Source: Nematostella vectensis (taxonomy: Eukaryota; Cnidaria; Anthozoa; Actiniaria; Edwardsiidae). From it: DNA of 64,000 nucleotides. Position 1 is the stretch's first letter. Each line of letters starts with the position of its first letter. The translations under genes and the position numbers were made by a program. Below are positions 12,187-21,118 of the stretch, one piece after another. The DNA is taken from the NCBI RefSeq assembly GCF_932526225.1, contig NC_064043.1, forward strand, positions 15,066,085 through 15,130,084, in the 5' to 3' direction. Below the pieces are notes generated by a model. That model was not told where the DNA came from, did not search any database, and was given only the letters and a program-made list of their open reading frames with translations.

Positions 12187-13205
12187 CCCGTCCGTCCGTC
12201 CCCAAAAAGCATCGTATGACAACCAAACTTGGCAGGTGTCATGTATGTGTCAAGGGAGGTGCAAAACTATGGTCACGTAATTTGTGACGTCATCGATGAC
12301 GTCACTAGAAGCAAAAATTTGCTGACGTCATCAAAATAAAAAGAATATTTATATTTCACGAAGGAAACATCATATGGCAACCAAAATCGGTAGGTGTAAT
12401 GTAGGTGTCAACGGGGATGCAACAATATGGTCACGTGTTGTGTGACGTCATCGAGTACGTCATTTAAAAGCAAAAAAAACCGTCATCAAAATAAAAAAAC
12501 ATAGCTCGTGAAAGAAACATTGTTTAACAACCAAATTCGGTAGGTGTCATGTTGGTGTCAAGGAGGGTGCTCCAACATGGCCAGGTGATTGTGACGTCAC
12601 CGATGATGTCACTAAAAGCAAAATTATTCCGATTTCATTAAGAACAAAAATATCCTTATACTCTAACATACTGACCGAGTATAAAACATTTTATCTCTAT
12701 TCTGCATTAATAACACAAACCAGTTAAAGGGTGGGCATCTCTATTGATAGCTCGTGGTGACATGTATACAATAGAAATAACTGTAAAGTATCTAACTACA
12801 GAAGTTTAAATTAACGAGATCTAAATTTGTGAAAAGAGACGCTTCGAATGACCTTGCATATCTTACGACTCTTTAAAAACCGACTCTCTTAACCTCCCAT
12901 GGGAGGTATTAGTGTACATTCCGAAACGTGATATATATATATATATCTCATGAACAAACATCATATGACAACCAATCTTGGTATGTGTCATGAACGTTTC
13001 AAGGGGGGTGCACCAATTGTCACCTTACTGTGACGTCATCAATGATGTCACCAGAAGCAAAAACATGCTGACGTCATCAAAAAAAGAAAACAATAAGAAA
13101 CATCGTATGACAACCAAACTCGGTAGGTTTCGTTCAAGCGGTGCAATGGTCACGTGACGTCATCGATGACGTCACCTAAAAGGAAAACTACCCTGACGCC
13201 GAAAC
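12187..13205. repeat. Imperfect tandem repeat, about 150-170 bp unit (left of the insertion)
   Basis: Recurrent block: a start like 'catcgtatgacaaccaaac', then 'ggtaggtgtcatgt', 'gtgtcaaggggggtgc', 'ggtcacgtgattgtgacgtc', 'gatgacgtcac', 'agaagcaaaaa' and 'ctgacgtcatcaaaa'. Copies begin near 12210, 12370, 12525, 12960 and 13100, separated once by unrelated AT-rich sequence (12660-12945). The array continues on the other side of the large element at 28016, showing that the element landed in it. CRE-like TGACGTCA palindromes occur in every copy. Confidence 0.8.
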
Positions 13206-13211
13206 ATTGTT
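13206..13211. repeat. Left 6-bp target-site duplication ATTGTT
   Basis: ATTGTT directly precedes the left terminal repeat and recurs at 28010-28015 directly after the right one. The flanks rejoin as ...gaaacattgtt + tgacaactaaac, which matches another unit of the host tandem repeat near 12522 (gaaacattgtttaacaacca). Six base pairs is the duplication size known for Polintons. Confidence 0.85.
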
Positions 13212-13551
13212 GGGGGGGACCAGGGGGTTTCATAGAAACGAGTGGGAGGCGCGAATCGCCCCTCCGGGCCTCCCAGCCCCGTCTCTATATATCAGGCAGA
13301 TAATGCTTCACGTACATAAGCTTTTGGCAATTGCTAATGTAGGCCAAATCGATTTCACGTACATAAGCTTTTGGCAATTGCTAATGTAGGCCAAATCGAT
13401 TTTTTTTGGCAATTGCTAATGTAGGCCGGGGCCGTTCCGCGTACATAAGGTCGGGGCGAAAAAGAGCATGGATAAATCTACGCAAAACCTACGGAGCGCG
13501 GAATAACGGCCGTAAATTCAAAGCCGCTGGCGTGGCGTTTAAACCTGAGTT
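13212..13551 (+). repeat. Left terminal inverted repeat, 340 bp
   Basis: Begins ggggggaccagggggtttca and runs to taaacctgagtt. It contains two and a half copies of a 47-bp direct repeat (cacgtacataagcttttggc, then aattgctaatgtaggcc and aaatcgattt). It is nearly identical to the reverse complement of 27658-28009 but one subrepeat shorter. Confidence 0.93.
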
Positions 13552-14241
13552 CTACTCGAACACCTCGCTCCCGAACTCCTCGCGAATTTCTCGCAGCCTC
13601 TTTTTTATCTTTTCGCGTGCCTCCAGGGAGGGCCCTTTCCCGCTTTTTTTATCACGCGGTGCGAGGCCGTGTCGAGCTCTGATAGCGGCCTTGAGCGCGT
13701 AGTATCTCTCTTGTTCCTGAAGTATTAGCCGAAACTCTTCGTCTGAGATATGCCCGTCTTGCAGAGCCTTAGAGACCAGCTCGCTGATCGAGTTTTTCTT
13801 ACTCTCCGCTAAAACCATCGTGTCTTCGTGTTTAGCCACCTTGCTCGTAAGACCCCTAGAGACTACCCCCGCGCCCGCGCCCACGACACCGACCAGCCCA
13901 GCGACCCCTGCCAGCGGACCGCCGATCAGAACCCCTATCACACTCAAAGAGACCCCCACCCCGGCACTGGAAAGCGCCCCTTCAGCGATGCCGGATACCA
14001 CAGACACAGCATGGGTAACGGCAAAGGCGCGCTTATACTTCTTCCGCACCTGTCGATGATGCGTTATCTCGTTGTCTAGAACCGCCTGAGTGTCACATAT
14101 TTTCTGGAGTCGGAAGCTTTGCACGTCGCCGCCGATGCTTTCCGGAGCGGTAGGCGTCATGTGCGTTTGCGGGCAAATCGGGGGGCAGACGCTGGGAAGC
14201 GAGGGGTATATGGCACCGCTGCTAACGTCGCTGTTTGCCAT
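13552..14241 (-). CDS. Element protein with Gly-rich hydrophobic core (membrane-active candidate)
   Basis: Intact 229-aa frame, ATG at 14239-14241, stop abutting the left terminal repeat. Residues about 1-55 are polar, then a basic helix (VRKKYKRAFAVTHAVS). A glycine/alanine-rich hydrophobic stretch of about 50 residues follows (GIAEGALSSAGVGVSLSVIG, LIGGPLAGVAGLVGVVGAG), then a charged helical tail with SDEEFRLILQEQERYYALK. I recall close relatives as uncharacterised proteins repeated in cnidarian and other invertebrate genomes. A membrane-lytic or minor-capsid role is inference from the hydrophobic segment and position in the virion-gene half. This is one of the few unbroken frames in the copy. 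Confidence 0.72.
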   Translation of the reverse strand: MANSDVSSGAIYPSLPSVCPPICPQTHMTPTAPESIGGDVQSFRLQKICDTQAVLDNEITHHRQVRKKYKRAFAVTHAVSVVSGIAEGALSSAGVGVSLSVIGVLIGGPLAGVAGLVGVVGAGAGVVSRGLTSKVAKHEDTMVLAESKKNSISELVSKALQDGHISDEEFRLILQEQERYYALKAAIRARHGLAPRDKKSGKGPSLEAREKIKKRLREIREEFGSEVFE

Positions 14242-14257
14242 GCTTGCTATGTCGGAC

Positions 14258-14957
14258 CTAGGTTAGCTCTAATACGAGGCGAACAGGCTTGCCCTTAAAG
14301 TCCACCCGTCTACCGCGGTCATCCCTGATCCATATTCGGATAATCGAGACAAACTCAGAGGAAGATGCTGCGACACAAACGGGGATGTCGGGCCCATATA
14401 CGGCTTTCTCGTGCGGCCTCCCGCGGGTTTCTAGGCAAGCGAGAACGTTTGAAGGCTCGTCTAAGGCGAGGCATTGCGAGCGGTCTACGATATCGCAGAA
14501 GATGTAGAGGGCCTCTATTTTCGGCAAAGCCACCTTAAGTGGGGGCCCCCCACGGGCAGTACGAGGCCCCGCCCCCCCCCCCCCCCCCAAACTGATCGTC
14601 TTTAGCCTCTAGGCCAAATAGTGCGCAAAGCTCGGCATTCAGGAACGCAACGCCTTTGGACACGAGCGCGATCTTCCCGGTGAGGGGATCCAGCTTCGCG
14701 GTCAGAATCTTGCTTTCAGCGCGGTTTATCGTTTCCACGATGGACTCGGCCGTGTGGTGCCCGGCTGGCAGAGTAGCGATGGGCGGGAGGGAGGCTATAG
14801 TCGTTATCTGATGCTCCCGCTCGAGATTATACCAGCTGTTAAACAGCGACCACTGCCGGAGCACCACGAAGCGTGGGCGCCTTATCGGCTGCTCGAAGAA
14901 GAGCGTCAGTTCGTCTCCGGTGAACACAGCATGTAGGACCACCATTGTGTTGAACAT
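14258..14957 (-). pseudogene. Element virion-type protein, frameshifted at a C17 run
   Basis: An ATG frame starting at 14957 (first residues MFNTMVVLHAVFTGDELTLF) is open to 14535. The sequence then continues in another frame from about 14590 to 14258 (PKIEALYIFCDIVDRSQCLA and later VSIIRIWIRDDRGRRVDFKG). The break is a run of 17 C at 14572-14588 (G17 on the coding strand), a classic slippage site, so one ancestral protein of about 220-230 residues is split. Composition is beta-rich with a phrase such as FNTMV...FFEQP, compatible with a minor capsid or penton protein, but that is inference. It is either a true frameshift or a homopolymer sequencing error. Confidence 0.65.
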
Positions 14958-14986
14958 AGCCGCCTTCGCGTTTAATAGGGCTGAGC

Positions 14987-15148
14987 ATGGATTGGGAAGG
15001 CTGGCGGATGCTGAACGAGGAGGCGATTCCCCGAAGGGAGGAGGAGGAGACGAAGAAGGCGGCAGTTGCGGCGGGAGCCTCTAATAGCCGAACATATCAA
15101 ACACGCTATAGCCGAACAAGTCAAACGCGCAAAAACCGGTTTCCCTAG
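14987..15148 (+). CDS. Small ORF upstream of the 388-codon frame, doubtful
   Basis: ATG at 14987, 53 codons, then TAG. It begins MDWEGWRMLNEEAIPRREEE and is highly charged. It sits in the divergent gap between the split minus-strand gene and the plus-strand 388-codon frame, in a different frame from the latter. It could be the displaced N-terminus of that gene or a chance frame. No recognisable domain. Confidence 0.25.
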   Translation: MDWEGWRMLNEEAIPRREEEETKKAAVAAGASNSRTYQTRYSRTSQTRKNRFP

Positions 15149-15213
15149 GTCTCTGACCCTCGCGCAAAAGCTGCTCAGACATCACCCCACTACTCACGCA
15201 GCTGGAGATACAC

Positions 15214-16380
15214 GTGGCTAAGGACAAATCATTCACGACTAGGGTCCGAGACATATTCAAAGAGACAGTAGTCACGCACAAGTCCGCCAAGGTGTCTCGC
15301 CGATGGCTATCGGAGCCTTCCTATGGGTACTGGCCACAGCAACTCAACTTTGCGGTCTGGTGCGCAACCGCCGGATGTGGGGTGTCCCTAGTCGACCCCG
15401 CTTTCGCCACGCTCCCCTCTGTCATCAGGGGATTTCTAAGGTTTCACGTCTACTTTACCACCCGGAGGATACTCTACGAGCTCAGCGCCCCCCTGCCTGG
15501 CGACAGCCCGTTCGCGCAAAAAGGTAACCCCTACAAGAAGGCCGCTTTCGAGCGTCTATGTATAGAGTTCGGTTTGCCGCGTAAGCCGGATTTCCGATGG
15601 AAAGGCGGGCGCAACCACGGGCTAGGCGATGTGTTTGTGTTCTACCCGGGGGAGGGGTATCGCAACGTACACGTGATCAGCGGCTACGACACGGCGGCGG
15701 ACGAGTACCCGAGCCACCTCAATCTGTTTAGCGACGAAGGTGGGACGTACAATAGTGGGAAGCAGGTGGGTTACATACGCAACGACGACCACGGGGGCGT
15801 GCAATATAGCTGGTTTGCGCCTCCCAAAGGTGAGGGGCTGACAAAAGCAGGGCTAGGAAGACTCGATCGCTCGGTCGAGGCGTTCGTCTACACAGTGCTT
15901 GGAGCGCAGGCAAACGTCCGTTCCTCTATCGCGGGGGCCGGTGGGCCGGCCATGGAGGCGCAGGCCGAGTTCACGAAGCTGCTTGAAGACGCGATCATAG
16001 AAAACGACATCGCTCAAACCGTGCAAAGGTACCAGTTGGCCTTGCAGGAGGCCAAGGTGAGACTGAGTCTTGCGGTCGCACCAGGAGTGTGGCTGATGCC
16101 GAGCGGTCTGGTGATAAGCACGCAAAGCGTCGTGGGCTACAACAATAAGCTGCAGAAAGCCACGGACTCCATGACGCTCGGCGCAAACGCGATCAACACC
16201 GAGACAAAGCCAGTCGGTGCTCATAACATGGCCGGTGGGCATCCTAGGGTGCAACACGTGACTGACTCTGGGATCGACCGCGTGCCGTCCCGGCGGCAAA
16301 GCAAGGATTCCGCCCCTGCGAAAGTGCACGCAGAGCGGCCCCTGCCCCCTCTCCACGTACGCACGCTGCGCATAGCATGA
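15214..16380 (+). CDS. Conserved element protein, about 388 codons, unknown function
   Basis: Open from just after a TGA at 15154 to TGA at 16378-16380. No in-frame ATG exists near the start; the given start is a GTG and the true start is unclear, lost or in an upstream exon. The protein shows long conserved-looking blocks (YGYWPQQLNFAVWCATAGCG, SIEAFVY-like VEAFVYTVLGAQANVRS, RYQLALQEAKVRLSLAVAPG, VVGYNNKLQKATDSM). I recall the same blocks in many uncharacterised cnidarian and echinoderm proteins, which argues for a core gene of this element family. The location next to the capsid genes suggests a structural role (inference). Its last about 140 nt overlap the antisense frame 16244-16921. Confidence 0.7.
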   Translation: MAKDKSFTTRVRDIFKETVVTHKSAKVSRRWLSEPSYGYWPQQLNFAVWCATAGCGVSLVDPAFATLPSVIRGFLRFHVYFTTRRILYELSAPLPGDSPFAQKGNPYKKAAFERLCIEFGLPRKPDFRWKGGRNHGLGDVFVFYPGEGYRNVHVISGYDTAADEYPSHLNLFSDEGGTYNSGKQVGYIRNDDHGGVQYSWFAPPKGEGLTKAGLGRLDRSVEAFVYTVLGAQANVRSSIAGAGGPAMEAQAEFTKLLEDAIIENDIAQTVQRYQLALQEAKVRLSLAVAPGVWLMPSGLVISTQSVVGYNNKLQKATDSMTLGANAINTETKPVGAHNMAGGHPRVQHVTDSGIDRVPSRRQSKDSAPAKVHAERPLPPLHVRTLRIA

Positions 16381-17430
16381 CTGCCGCCGGAGCGGGCGAA
16401 AAAAAAGTGACCACACCGCCCTCAAGGCGGGGTTGTCGGCACTCACGGTGGCCGCGGCGTATTACTTGTTCCGATGACTGCTTTGCATTCGACGCGGCTA
16501 CGGCTAGAACGAGCAGCCACGCATTTTCGCCAAGGAATTTCACCGCTTCTCCTGCAGCCTTAAACACGAAGTTCGCGATGCTGCCTACTAGCCCGGGGAG
16601 AAGCTCGCCTAGCTTTTTCCCGATGGCCTTAAGCCCGTTACCGACCCCTCTGGCCACGGAGGAGAGCGACTTGCCGAGCGACGTCACAATGGCCGCGATC
16701 GTCGTCGCTACGGCCAACCCGATAGCGGTGACGGTAAAGCCGTTCTTTTTGAAGATGGCATTGATGCGCTCTCTTAGCGGCTTTTGGTTCTCGAGCTCTC
16801 GGTTTTCGCGTTCTAGTTCGTCAATCTCGGGTAGCCTCTCCTCGTTGCGCTCACGGGCCTCTTGGCGGCGACTCTCTGACGTGTTAGGGTCGTCGATGGT
16901 CTCCCTGTCTGTGCCTACCACCCCTTGCAGCTCTTGGACTCGTTCTGTGTTGCCTGTATGACCGCGTCTACTTCTGCCACGGACCCCATCGCCATCTTGA
17001 AGCCTTTCAGCTTTGCAACGTCCTGTCGAACGCCCCCGTTCTCATTGAACAGCTGTCTTGGTTTAGTCCAACCTCCTTTGCCGAGGTTGCGAAGCTGTAT
17101 TAGCGTCTTTCCCCTCCGGTCTGACTGGAACCGTATCAGATTCTCCTTAAGGTCTGGGTATTCCTCCCTGAGGGACTGGAGACCGGGTCTTGTCGCTACA
17201 CCCTCTGTGATGAACGAGGTTTCAGCGCTTGCCGTTCCGGCGGTTTGCGTTGCGCTTCGCGTAGCCATGCTATGCGCAGCATACGTACGCGACGACGTGC
17301 TCGTCATTGGGATCGACTCCCCATCGTCGGGGTCAAACGGGATAAGGGGCGTCGTCTCGTCGTCCCCCGCCCCGCGATCGGCGGACGCACCCGGCAAGGT
17401 ATCGTCAATGTCAACGTCAACATCACCCAT
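16244..17430 (-). pseudogene. Element acidic/TM protein, two overlapping frames (frameshifted)
   Basis: An ATG frame from 17430 starts MGDVDVDIDDTLPGAS, is acidic and Ser/Thr-rich, then basic (IQLRNLGKGGWTKPRQLFNE), and stops at 16915. A second frame continues immediately from about 16921: a coiled-coil-like charged segment (DELERENRELENQKPLRERI), then a Gly-rich amphipathic/TM stretch (GFTVTAIGLAVATTIAAIVT; VGNGLKAIGKKLGELLPGLV; NAWLLVLAVAAS). The second frame has no ATG (only GTG), so the two are best read as one gene broken by a small indel near 16918, although two separate genes cannot be excluded. After the last hydrophobic segment the frame runs antisense into the 388-codon gene and is probably not coding there. 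Confidence 0.62.
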
Positions 17431-17505
17431 GATGCGTACTCATAACTCGTGCTACGGTATATTAGACATGTCTAACAGTCCGCACCATAGCCACGCGGCT
17501 CCGTA

Positions 17506-17537
17506 CTTTATGTATATATAGTATATATACGTATACG
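17506..17537 (+). promoter_or_regulatory. TATA-rich promoter candidate before the capsid gene
   Basis: Overlapping TATA motifs (atgtatatatagtatatata) lie within 30 bp of the capsid ATG and between divergent frames (17430 minus, 17538 plus), so they could serve either side. Only the sequence supports this. Confidence 0.4.
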
Positions 17538-18803
17538 ATGTCAGTCAGCGATAAACTTGACCCCCAACGAACACCCAGAACTCCTCTGGGGTTGAAAGCC
17601 GAGAGAACTGTTCACCGGGTCACTCTCAACCCGTCGACGGCCTCCCCAGGCGAGACGCTATATGTGGCGGTCCCAAAGCTATCGGAAGGCGTCACGCTCG
17701 TGCCTGGCTCCTTGAGGGTCGGTCTCGATCTCTCCATTTCGGGCCATGCAAATAATACCGTCGTGAACAACGTCGGCCGAAATCTCGTGAGCCGCCTGAA
17801 AATCACGTTTGCAGGAGAAACGCTCCAGGACACCAACCGCTACGACGTCTTCAAGACGTATGAGGAGCTTTACATGTCCAAGGTCGAGAGAGAGGACCGC
17901 CTGGAGCAGGGCATACAGTCAGAAAACATGCGCAAGCTTCGCTCCAAGGCTGGCGATCAAGCGACTAGTAACGCCAAGGAGAACGCTCTAAACGCCGCCC
18001 ACGGGGCGAGGTACACCATCCCGCTAGACCATTCTTTGCTGACGGACCACGGCGTACTGTACCCAAGGGCGCTCTCCGAGGCGCTGCTCTTCGAAATCAC
18101 GTTCGCAACGGTTGACCAGGTAGTAGTCGGAAGCGATGCTACCAAATTATCCTATGGCATCAAAAATCTAGAGCTGGAATACGAAAGCCTGAGGGACGAC
18201 AACCTTGCCCGGTCTGCAGCCGCCGCCTACCAAAACGGCACAACGTTCTTCTACGAGCAAGTGAACCTTCACAAGACCTTCCATATTAGCAAAGGGACGG
18301 ACAGCATAATCAACGAGAGTGTCAACCTGCCGCGAAGGTCTATGAGTGGTCTGTTGCTCCTCTTTTTGGAGCCATACACGGCAGGGGCTCGCGACTCTGA
18401 GAAGTTCGTGTACCCCGACATCAAGAGCGTTCGCGTTACAATCGACGGCATGCCAAACAAGGTCTTCAGCCAGGGGCTGCGCCCCACGGATTTCTGGAGG
18501 GAGGCGAAAAGGCGGTTCGTCCGCCCCTCCCCGGGGGGGCACAGCGGAGCGCCTGCCGCCCCGGCAATCGGCCCCGAGTCGTTCTATGGCGATGACAAGT
18601 TTGCTCTGTGCATCGACCTTCGAACGACGGACGACAGTGCTATCCATGGGGGTGGTCTCCGATTGGTCAATACCCGCGACGGTGTGCACCTCGAGATAAA
18701 ACGCACGGCGAGCGGCACGGGTACCGTAAACTGTCACGTGTTTGTGGTGGCCGACGTCCAAATGAACCTTATGAACGGACAGCTGGAGTCCATACAATAC
18801 TGA
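17538..18803 (+). CDS. Probable major capsid protein of the element
   Basis: Intact 421-aa frame, ATG at 17538, TGA ending 18803. It lies directly before the packaging ATPase with a 36-bp gap, the usual place for the capsid gene. It is beta-rich throughout: an N-terminal block (TLNPSTASPGETLYVAVPKL), then LVSRLKITFAGETLQDTNRY with EREDRLEQGIQSENMRKL, and mid-protein strands such as SGLLLLFLEPYTAG. A double jelly-roll fold is expected for this family, but I cannot show it from sequence alone. It is not obviously the F54H12.2-type capsid known from many animal Polintons. Similar uncharacterised proteins are common in cnidarian genomes (memory). The region 17510-17537 just upstream is TATA-rich (tatatatagtatatatacg), a possible late promoter. 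Confidence 0.72.
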   Translation: MSVSDKLDPQRTPRTPLGLKAERTVHRVTLNPSTASPGETLYVAVPKLSEGVTLVPGSLRVGLDLSISGHANNTVVNNVGRNLVSRLKITFAGETLQDTNRYDVFKTYEELYMSKVEREDRLEQGIQSENMRKLRSKAGDQATSNAKENALNAAHGARYTIPLDHSLLTDHGVLYPRALSEALLFEITFATVDQVVVGSDATKLSYGIKNLELEYESLRDDNLARSAAAAYQNGTTFFYEQVNLHKTFHISKGTDSIINESVNLPRRSMSGLLLLFLEPYTAGARDSEKFVYPDIKSVRVTIDGMPNKVFSQGLRPTDFWREAKRRFVRPSPGGHSGAPAAPAIGPESFYGDDKFALCIDLRTTDDSAIHGGGLRLVNTRDGVHLEIKRTASGTGTVNCHVFVVADVQMNLMNGQLESIQY

Positions 18804-18839
18804 GCACATACGCCGGAGCGTGTTTCTGCGCGAAGCGGT

Positions 18840-19358
18840 ATGGACCCGAAAAACATCCCATTTAACGCTCTCATCGTGGGCCCGACGTCATGCGGGAAGA
18901 CCCAATTCGTAGTGGACCGGCTGCGCGGCCCTTTCCGGGGCAAGTTTGACTACATCGTACTCGTGTGCCCTACCTTTGTCTACAACAAAACATACGACGG
19001 CTTCGGCGAGGGCGACAATCGTCTGTTTGTCATCGCACCTGAGGCAGGTCAGATCGACATACTGCTGAGGTTTGTATCCGCTCTCTTCGAAGGCACTAAT
19101 AAGCTAATCATACTCGACGACTGTGCGGCCTCGAAAGACGTAAAGAGGCCCTCTGACCAGCTCGTCAACTTGGCGTTCAGCGCGCGCCACGTGGGTATCA
19201 GCGTGTGGGTGATCACGCAGCAGCTCACCAGCATCACGAAGCCGTTCCGTGAGAACATCGCGGCCTTGGTGGTCTTCTATACCCCGAGCAAGGCGGACAT
19301 GAAAGCTATCCTGCATGACTACTGCGCGGAGCTCTCAGAAGAGAAGATGAAAAAGTAG
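18840..19358 (+). CDS. DNA-packaging ATPase (A32/FtsK-HerA-like), with premature stop
   Basis: ATG at 18840, 172 residues to TAG at 19356-19358. Walker A GPTSCGKT is at residues 14-21; Walker B KLIILDDC is at about 88-95; a conserved VWVITQQLTSI (sensor-like Gln) and an FSARHVGIS block follow. This is the virion genome-packaging ATPase typical of Polintons, adintoviruses and their kin. After the TAG the same frame stays open for 27 more codons (to TAA 19440-19442) with coding-like composition (KKFSKLEFCLRHPY), so the TAG looks like a nonsense mutation removing a conserved tail. It is paired with the capsid gene upstream. Confidence 0.82.
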   Translation: MDPKNIPFNALIVGPTSCGKTQFVVDRLRGPFRGKFDYIVLVCPTFVYNKTYDGFGEGDNRLFVIAPEAGQIDILLRFVSALFEGTNKLIILDDCAASKDVKRPSDQLVNLAFSARHVGISVWVITQQLTSITKPFRENIAALVVFYTPSKADMKAILHDYCAELSEEKMKK

Positions 19359-19515
19359 ATGAAGGCCCTCAAGACGAAAAAGTTCTCGAAGTTAGAGTTT
19401 TGCTTGCGTCACCCTTATACCATCGCCCTAGTTGAACGGTAACCACCGCCCTAGGGCATAACGTGTGTGTGCACACATATACGTACGTACAAACGTGTTG
19501 CAACTTAGCCACGGC

Positions 19516-20142
19516 ATGATGAGCGACGAATACTTTGAGAGTCTTCTTGAGGGGGGCGCCGCCGGCCTCCCGGCCGTCGAGTCGTTGGACTGCTCGACGC
19601 CTCCTGCCGGAACGGCAACCGGAGGTGAGCAAACTGAGATAGCAGACGCGAGGGAGAAACTCGTGATTCTCGTAGCCTCGGGGAAGTCGAGAGAAATGGT
19701 AGGCAAGGCCCTGACTCACGACGACGTCAAACGCATAGGCGCCGAGGAGGTGAGGAAGTACGAGAGGCGATACGAGACCGCTCTAGCCAGCCGGACTACA
19801 GACGCCCTGGCAGACAGCTTTCTGAAGCTTACGACCAAGCTAGTAGGCATGGCGCTGCCGATAGACAGTGTGGTCGATCTTCACAATGACCTAGTGTCCG
19901 ACTACATCGTCAACAACGAGCTCCGCACATTGTGCGGAAGCCTGTTTCTACGCTGCGGTCGTTTGATGGCTTTAGCCGTCGGGGCGTTACACATAGCAAG
20001 TCATGTGAACACCGCCGGAACGGCAAGCGCTGACACGCGGTGTCAACACGAGGTAGCAGCCGCGGACTCCCCAGTGGTTTGCCTGCCGGAACGGCAAACG
20101 CACAGTGGCGAGTCTGCCACTCCAGAGCAGACGTTCATTTGA
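19516..20142 (+). CDS. Element helical protein with C-terminal hydrophobic helix, unknown function
   Basis: Starts at one of two adjacent ATGs (19516 or 19519; MMSDEYFESLLEGG) and ends at a stop by 20142. About 209 residues. An acidic, Ala-rich N-terminus is followed by a helical charged domain (AREKLVILVASGKSREMVGK; EEVRKYERRYETALA) and a hydrophobic segment (GRLMALAVGALHIASHV). The last about 45 residues contain the recurrent DNA motif GCCGGAACGGCA in two frames and may be non-conserved. Related helical-plus-TM proteins occur in the same element family from memory. Role unknown. Confidence 0.65.
   Translation: MMSDEYFESLLEGGAAGLPAVESLDCSTPPAGTATGGEQTEIADAREKLVILVASGKSREMVGKALTHDDVKRIGAEEVRKYERRYETALASRTTDALADSFLKLTTKLVGMALPIDSVVDLHNDLVSDYIVNNELRTLCGSLFLRCGRLMALAVGALHIASHVNTAGTASADTRCQHEVAAADSPVVCLPERQTHSGESATPEQTFI
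20031..20046. promoter_or_regulatory. Palindromic site, copy 1 (TGACACGCGGTGTCAA)
   Basis: Inverted-repeat arms TGACAC and GTGTCA flank CGCG. It is the reverse complement of the core at 20173-20189. Two matching palindromes 140 bp apart suggest a dimeric protein binding site. Confidence 0.45.
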
Positions 20143-20172
20143 AAGTTTGCCACTTCTTCAGCAGCCAAGTAG

Positions 20173-20189
20173 TTGACACCGCGTGTCAA
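20173..20189. promoter_or_regulatory. Palindromic site, copy 2 (TTGACACCGCGTGTCAA)
   Basis: Seven-base arms TTGACAC and GTGTCAA around CGC, ending 5 bp before the ATG of the membrane-protein gene at 20195. Likely regulatory, by symmetry and position only. Confidence 0.5.
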
Positions 20190-20194
20190 CACAA

Positions 20195-20662
20195 ATGGAA
20201 GAACCTCAAGGAAGTACTAGTGCCCAGCCTGCCGGAACGTCAGCGGAACCTAACAAACAAGCTGCTGATTTGCATCATCAAGAACCTGCAAGTACGCCTT
20301 CGGCGTTGGCTGAGAGAATCACGAGCCCCGAACCACCCGCGACCCGACCTAAACACCCTGGGCGAGTTGAAGCCGAAAGGTGCTTGGCAAAGTGGAACCG
20401 AATTAACAGAGCGATTAAAGAGACACTTCGTGTCGTGCAGTCGCCGGTGGTCCCGGGGCCGAGCGAGCCGCAGGGACGCGAGGGTTTGCGCGCCGACGAT
20501 GCCTTCGGCATCACACACACACCAGCCCCGGAAAGCAACTCTGCCTGGTCGGCTAGCTCGGTTATCGGGGTCGCTGGTCTTCTAGTGTCATTGTTCAACC
20601 TCTACACACGTAGGCGGGAGCTAGCTGCCGCGTTCACTCGCACACCAGCTGATAACCAGTGA
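20195..20662 (+). CDS. Element single-pass membrane protein, unknown function
   Basis: ATG at 20195, 155 residues. The long N-terminal part is polar, Pro/Ser-rich and low in order; it is followed by one membrane segment near the C-terminus (SSVIGVAGLLVSLFNLY) and a basic stop-transfer tail (RRRELAAAF). The start lies 6 bp after the perfect palindrome at 20173-20189, which may be an operator or promoter element. No catalytic motif. Confidence 0.6.
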   Translation: MEEPQGSTSAQPAGTSAEPNKQAADLHHQEPASTPSALAERITSPEPPATRPKHPGRVEAERCLAKWNRINRAIKETLRVVQSPVVPGPSEPQGREGLRADDAFGITHTPAPESNSAWSASSVIGVAGLLVSLFNLYTRRRELAAAFTRTPADNQ

Positions 20663-20869
20663 GCTACCGATCCTCATGTAGCGGCCGACGACGTGACTCC
20701 GCCCGCAAGGCCGCCGCTGGCGGCCGCACAGCAGACCAAGGATCGCGTCCCGGCAACAGCGCTTTGCGCTCCCGGACAATGCAAATCTCGGCTGTTATCC
20801 ATGGAGTAAGCAGACATTTAGACACGAGGGCCCCACCCATATCCGCACGTCCCTGCATACGCATATATA

Positions 20870-21101
20870 ATGTCGACGACGCAGCAGAGCAAGATTACAA
20901 AGACCATCACCGACGCCGCAGTCATCAGTCATAACCGGCCTCGTCGCCGGTATCGGTTGGGTTGGGCGCAAGGTCTTACGCGAGGACTTCACCAAAGACC
21001 CCTCCGCGAACGCCATGAACTACGCAAAAATGACTGCCGCCGTTGCAGGTGCTGTCTCTTTGAAGGGTTACCTTGAGGACCAGAAGATCCTGCCCATGTA
21101 G
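20870..21101 (+). pseudogene. Small element membrane protein, frameshifted
   Basis: ATG at 20870 opens MSTTQQSKITKTITDAAVI. Near 20927 a 4-bp direct duplication (gtcatcagtcat) shifts the frame, and the continuing frame (GIGWVGRKVL, then MNYAKMTAAVAGAVSLKGYL) runs to TAG 21099-21101. The continuing part has a Gly-rich hydrophobic segment and a second one, fitting a small two-segment membrane protein of about 75 residues. Confidence 0.55.
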
Positions 21102-21118
21102 TAGTGTACTGTGGCGTG

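Noticed and set aside
15853-16446. 197-codon minus-strand frame
   Set aside because: Antisense shadow of the 388-codon element gene in GC-rich DNA.
18168-18809. 213-codon minus-strand frame
   Set aside because: Antisense shadow of the capsid gene.
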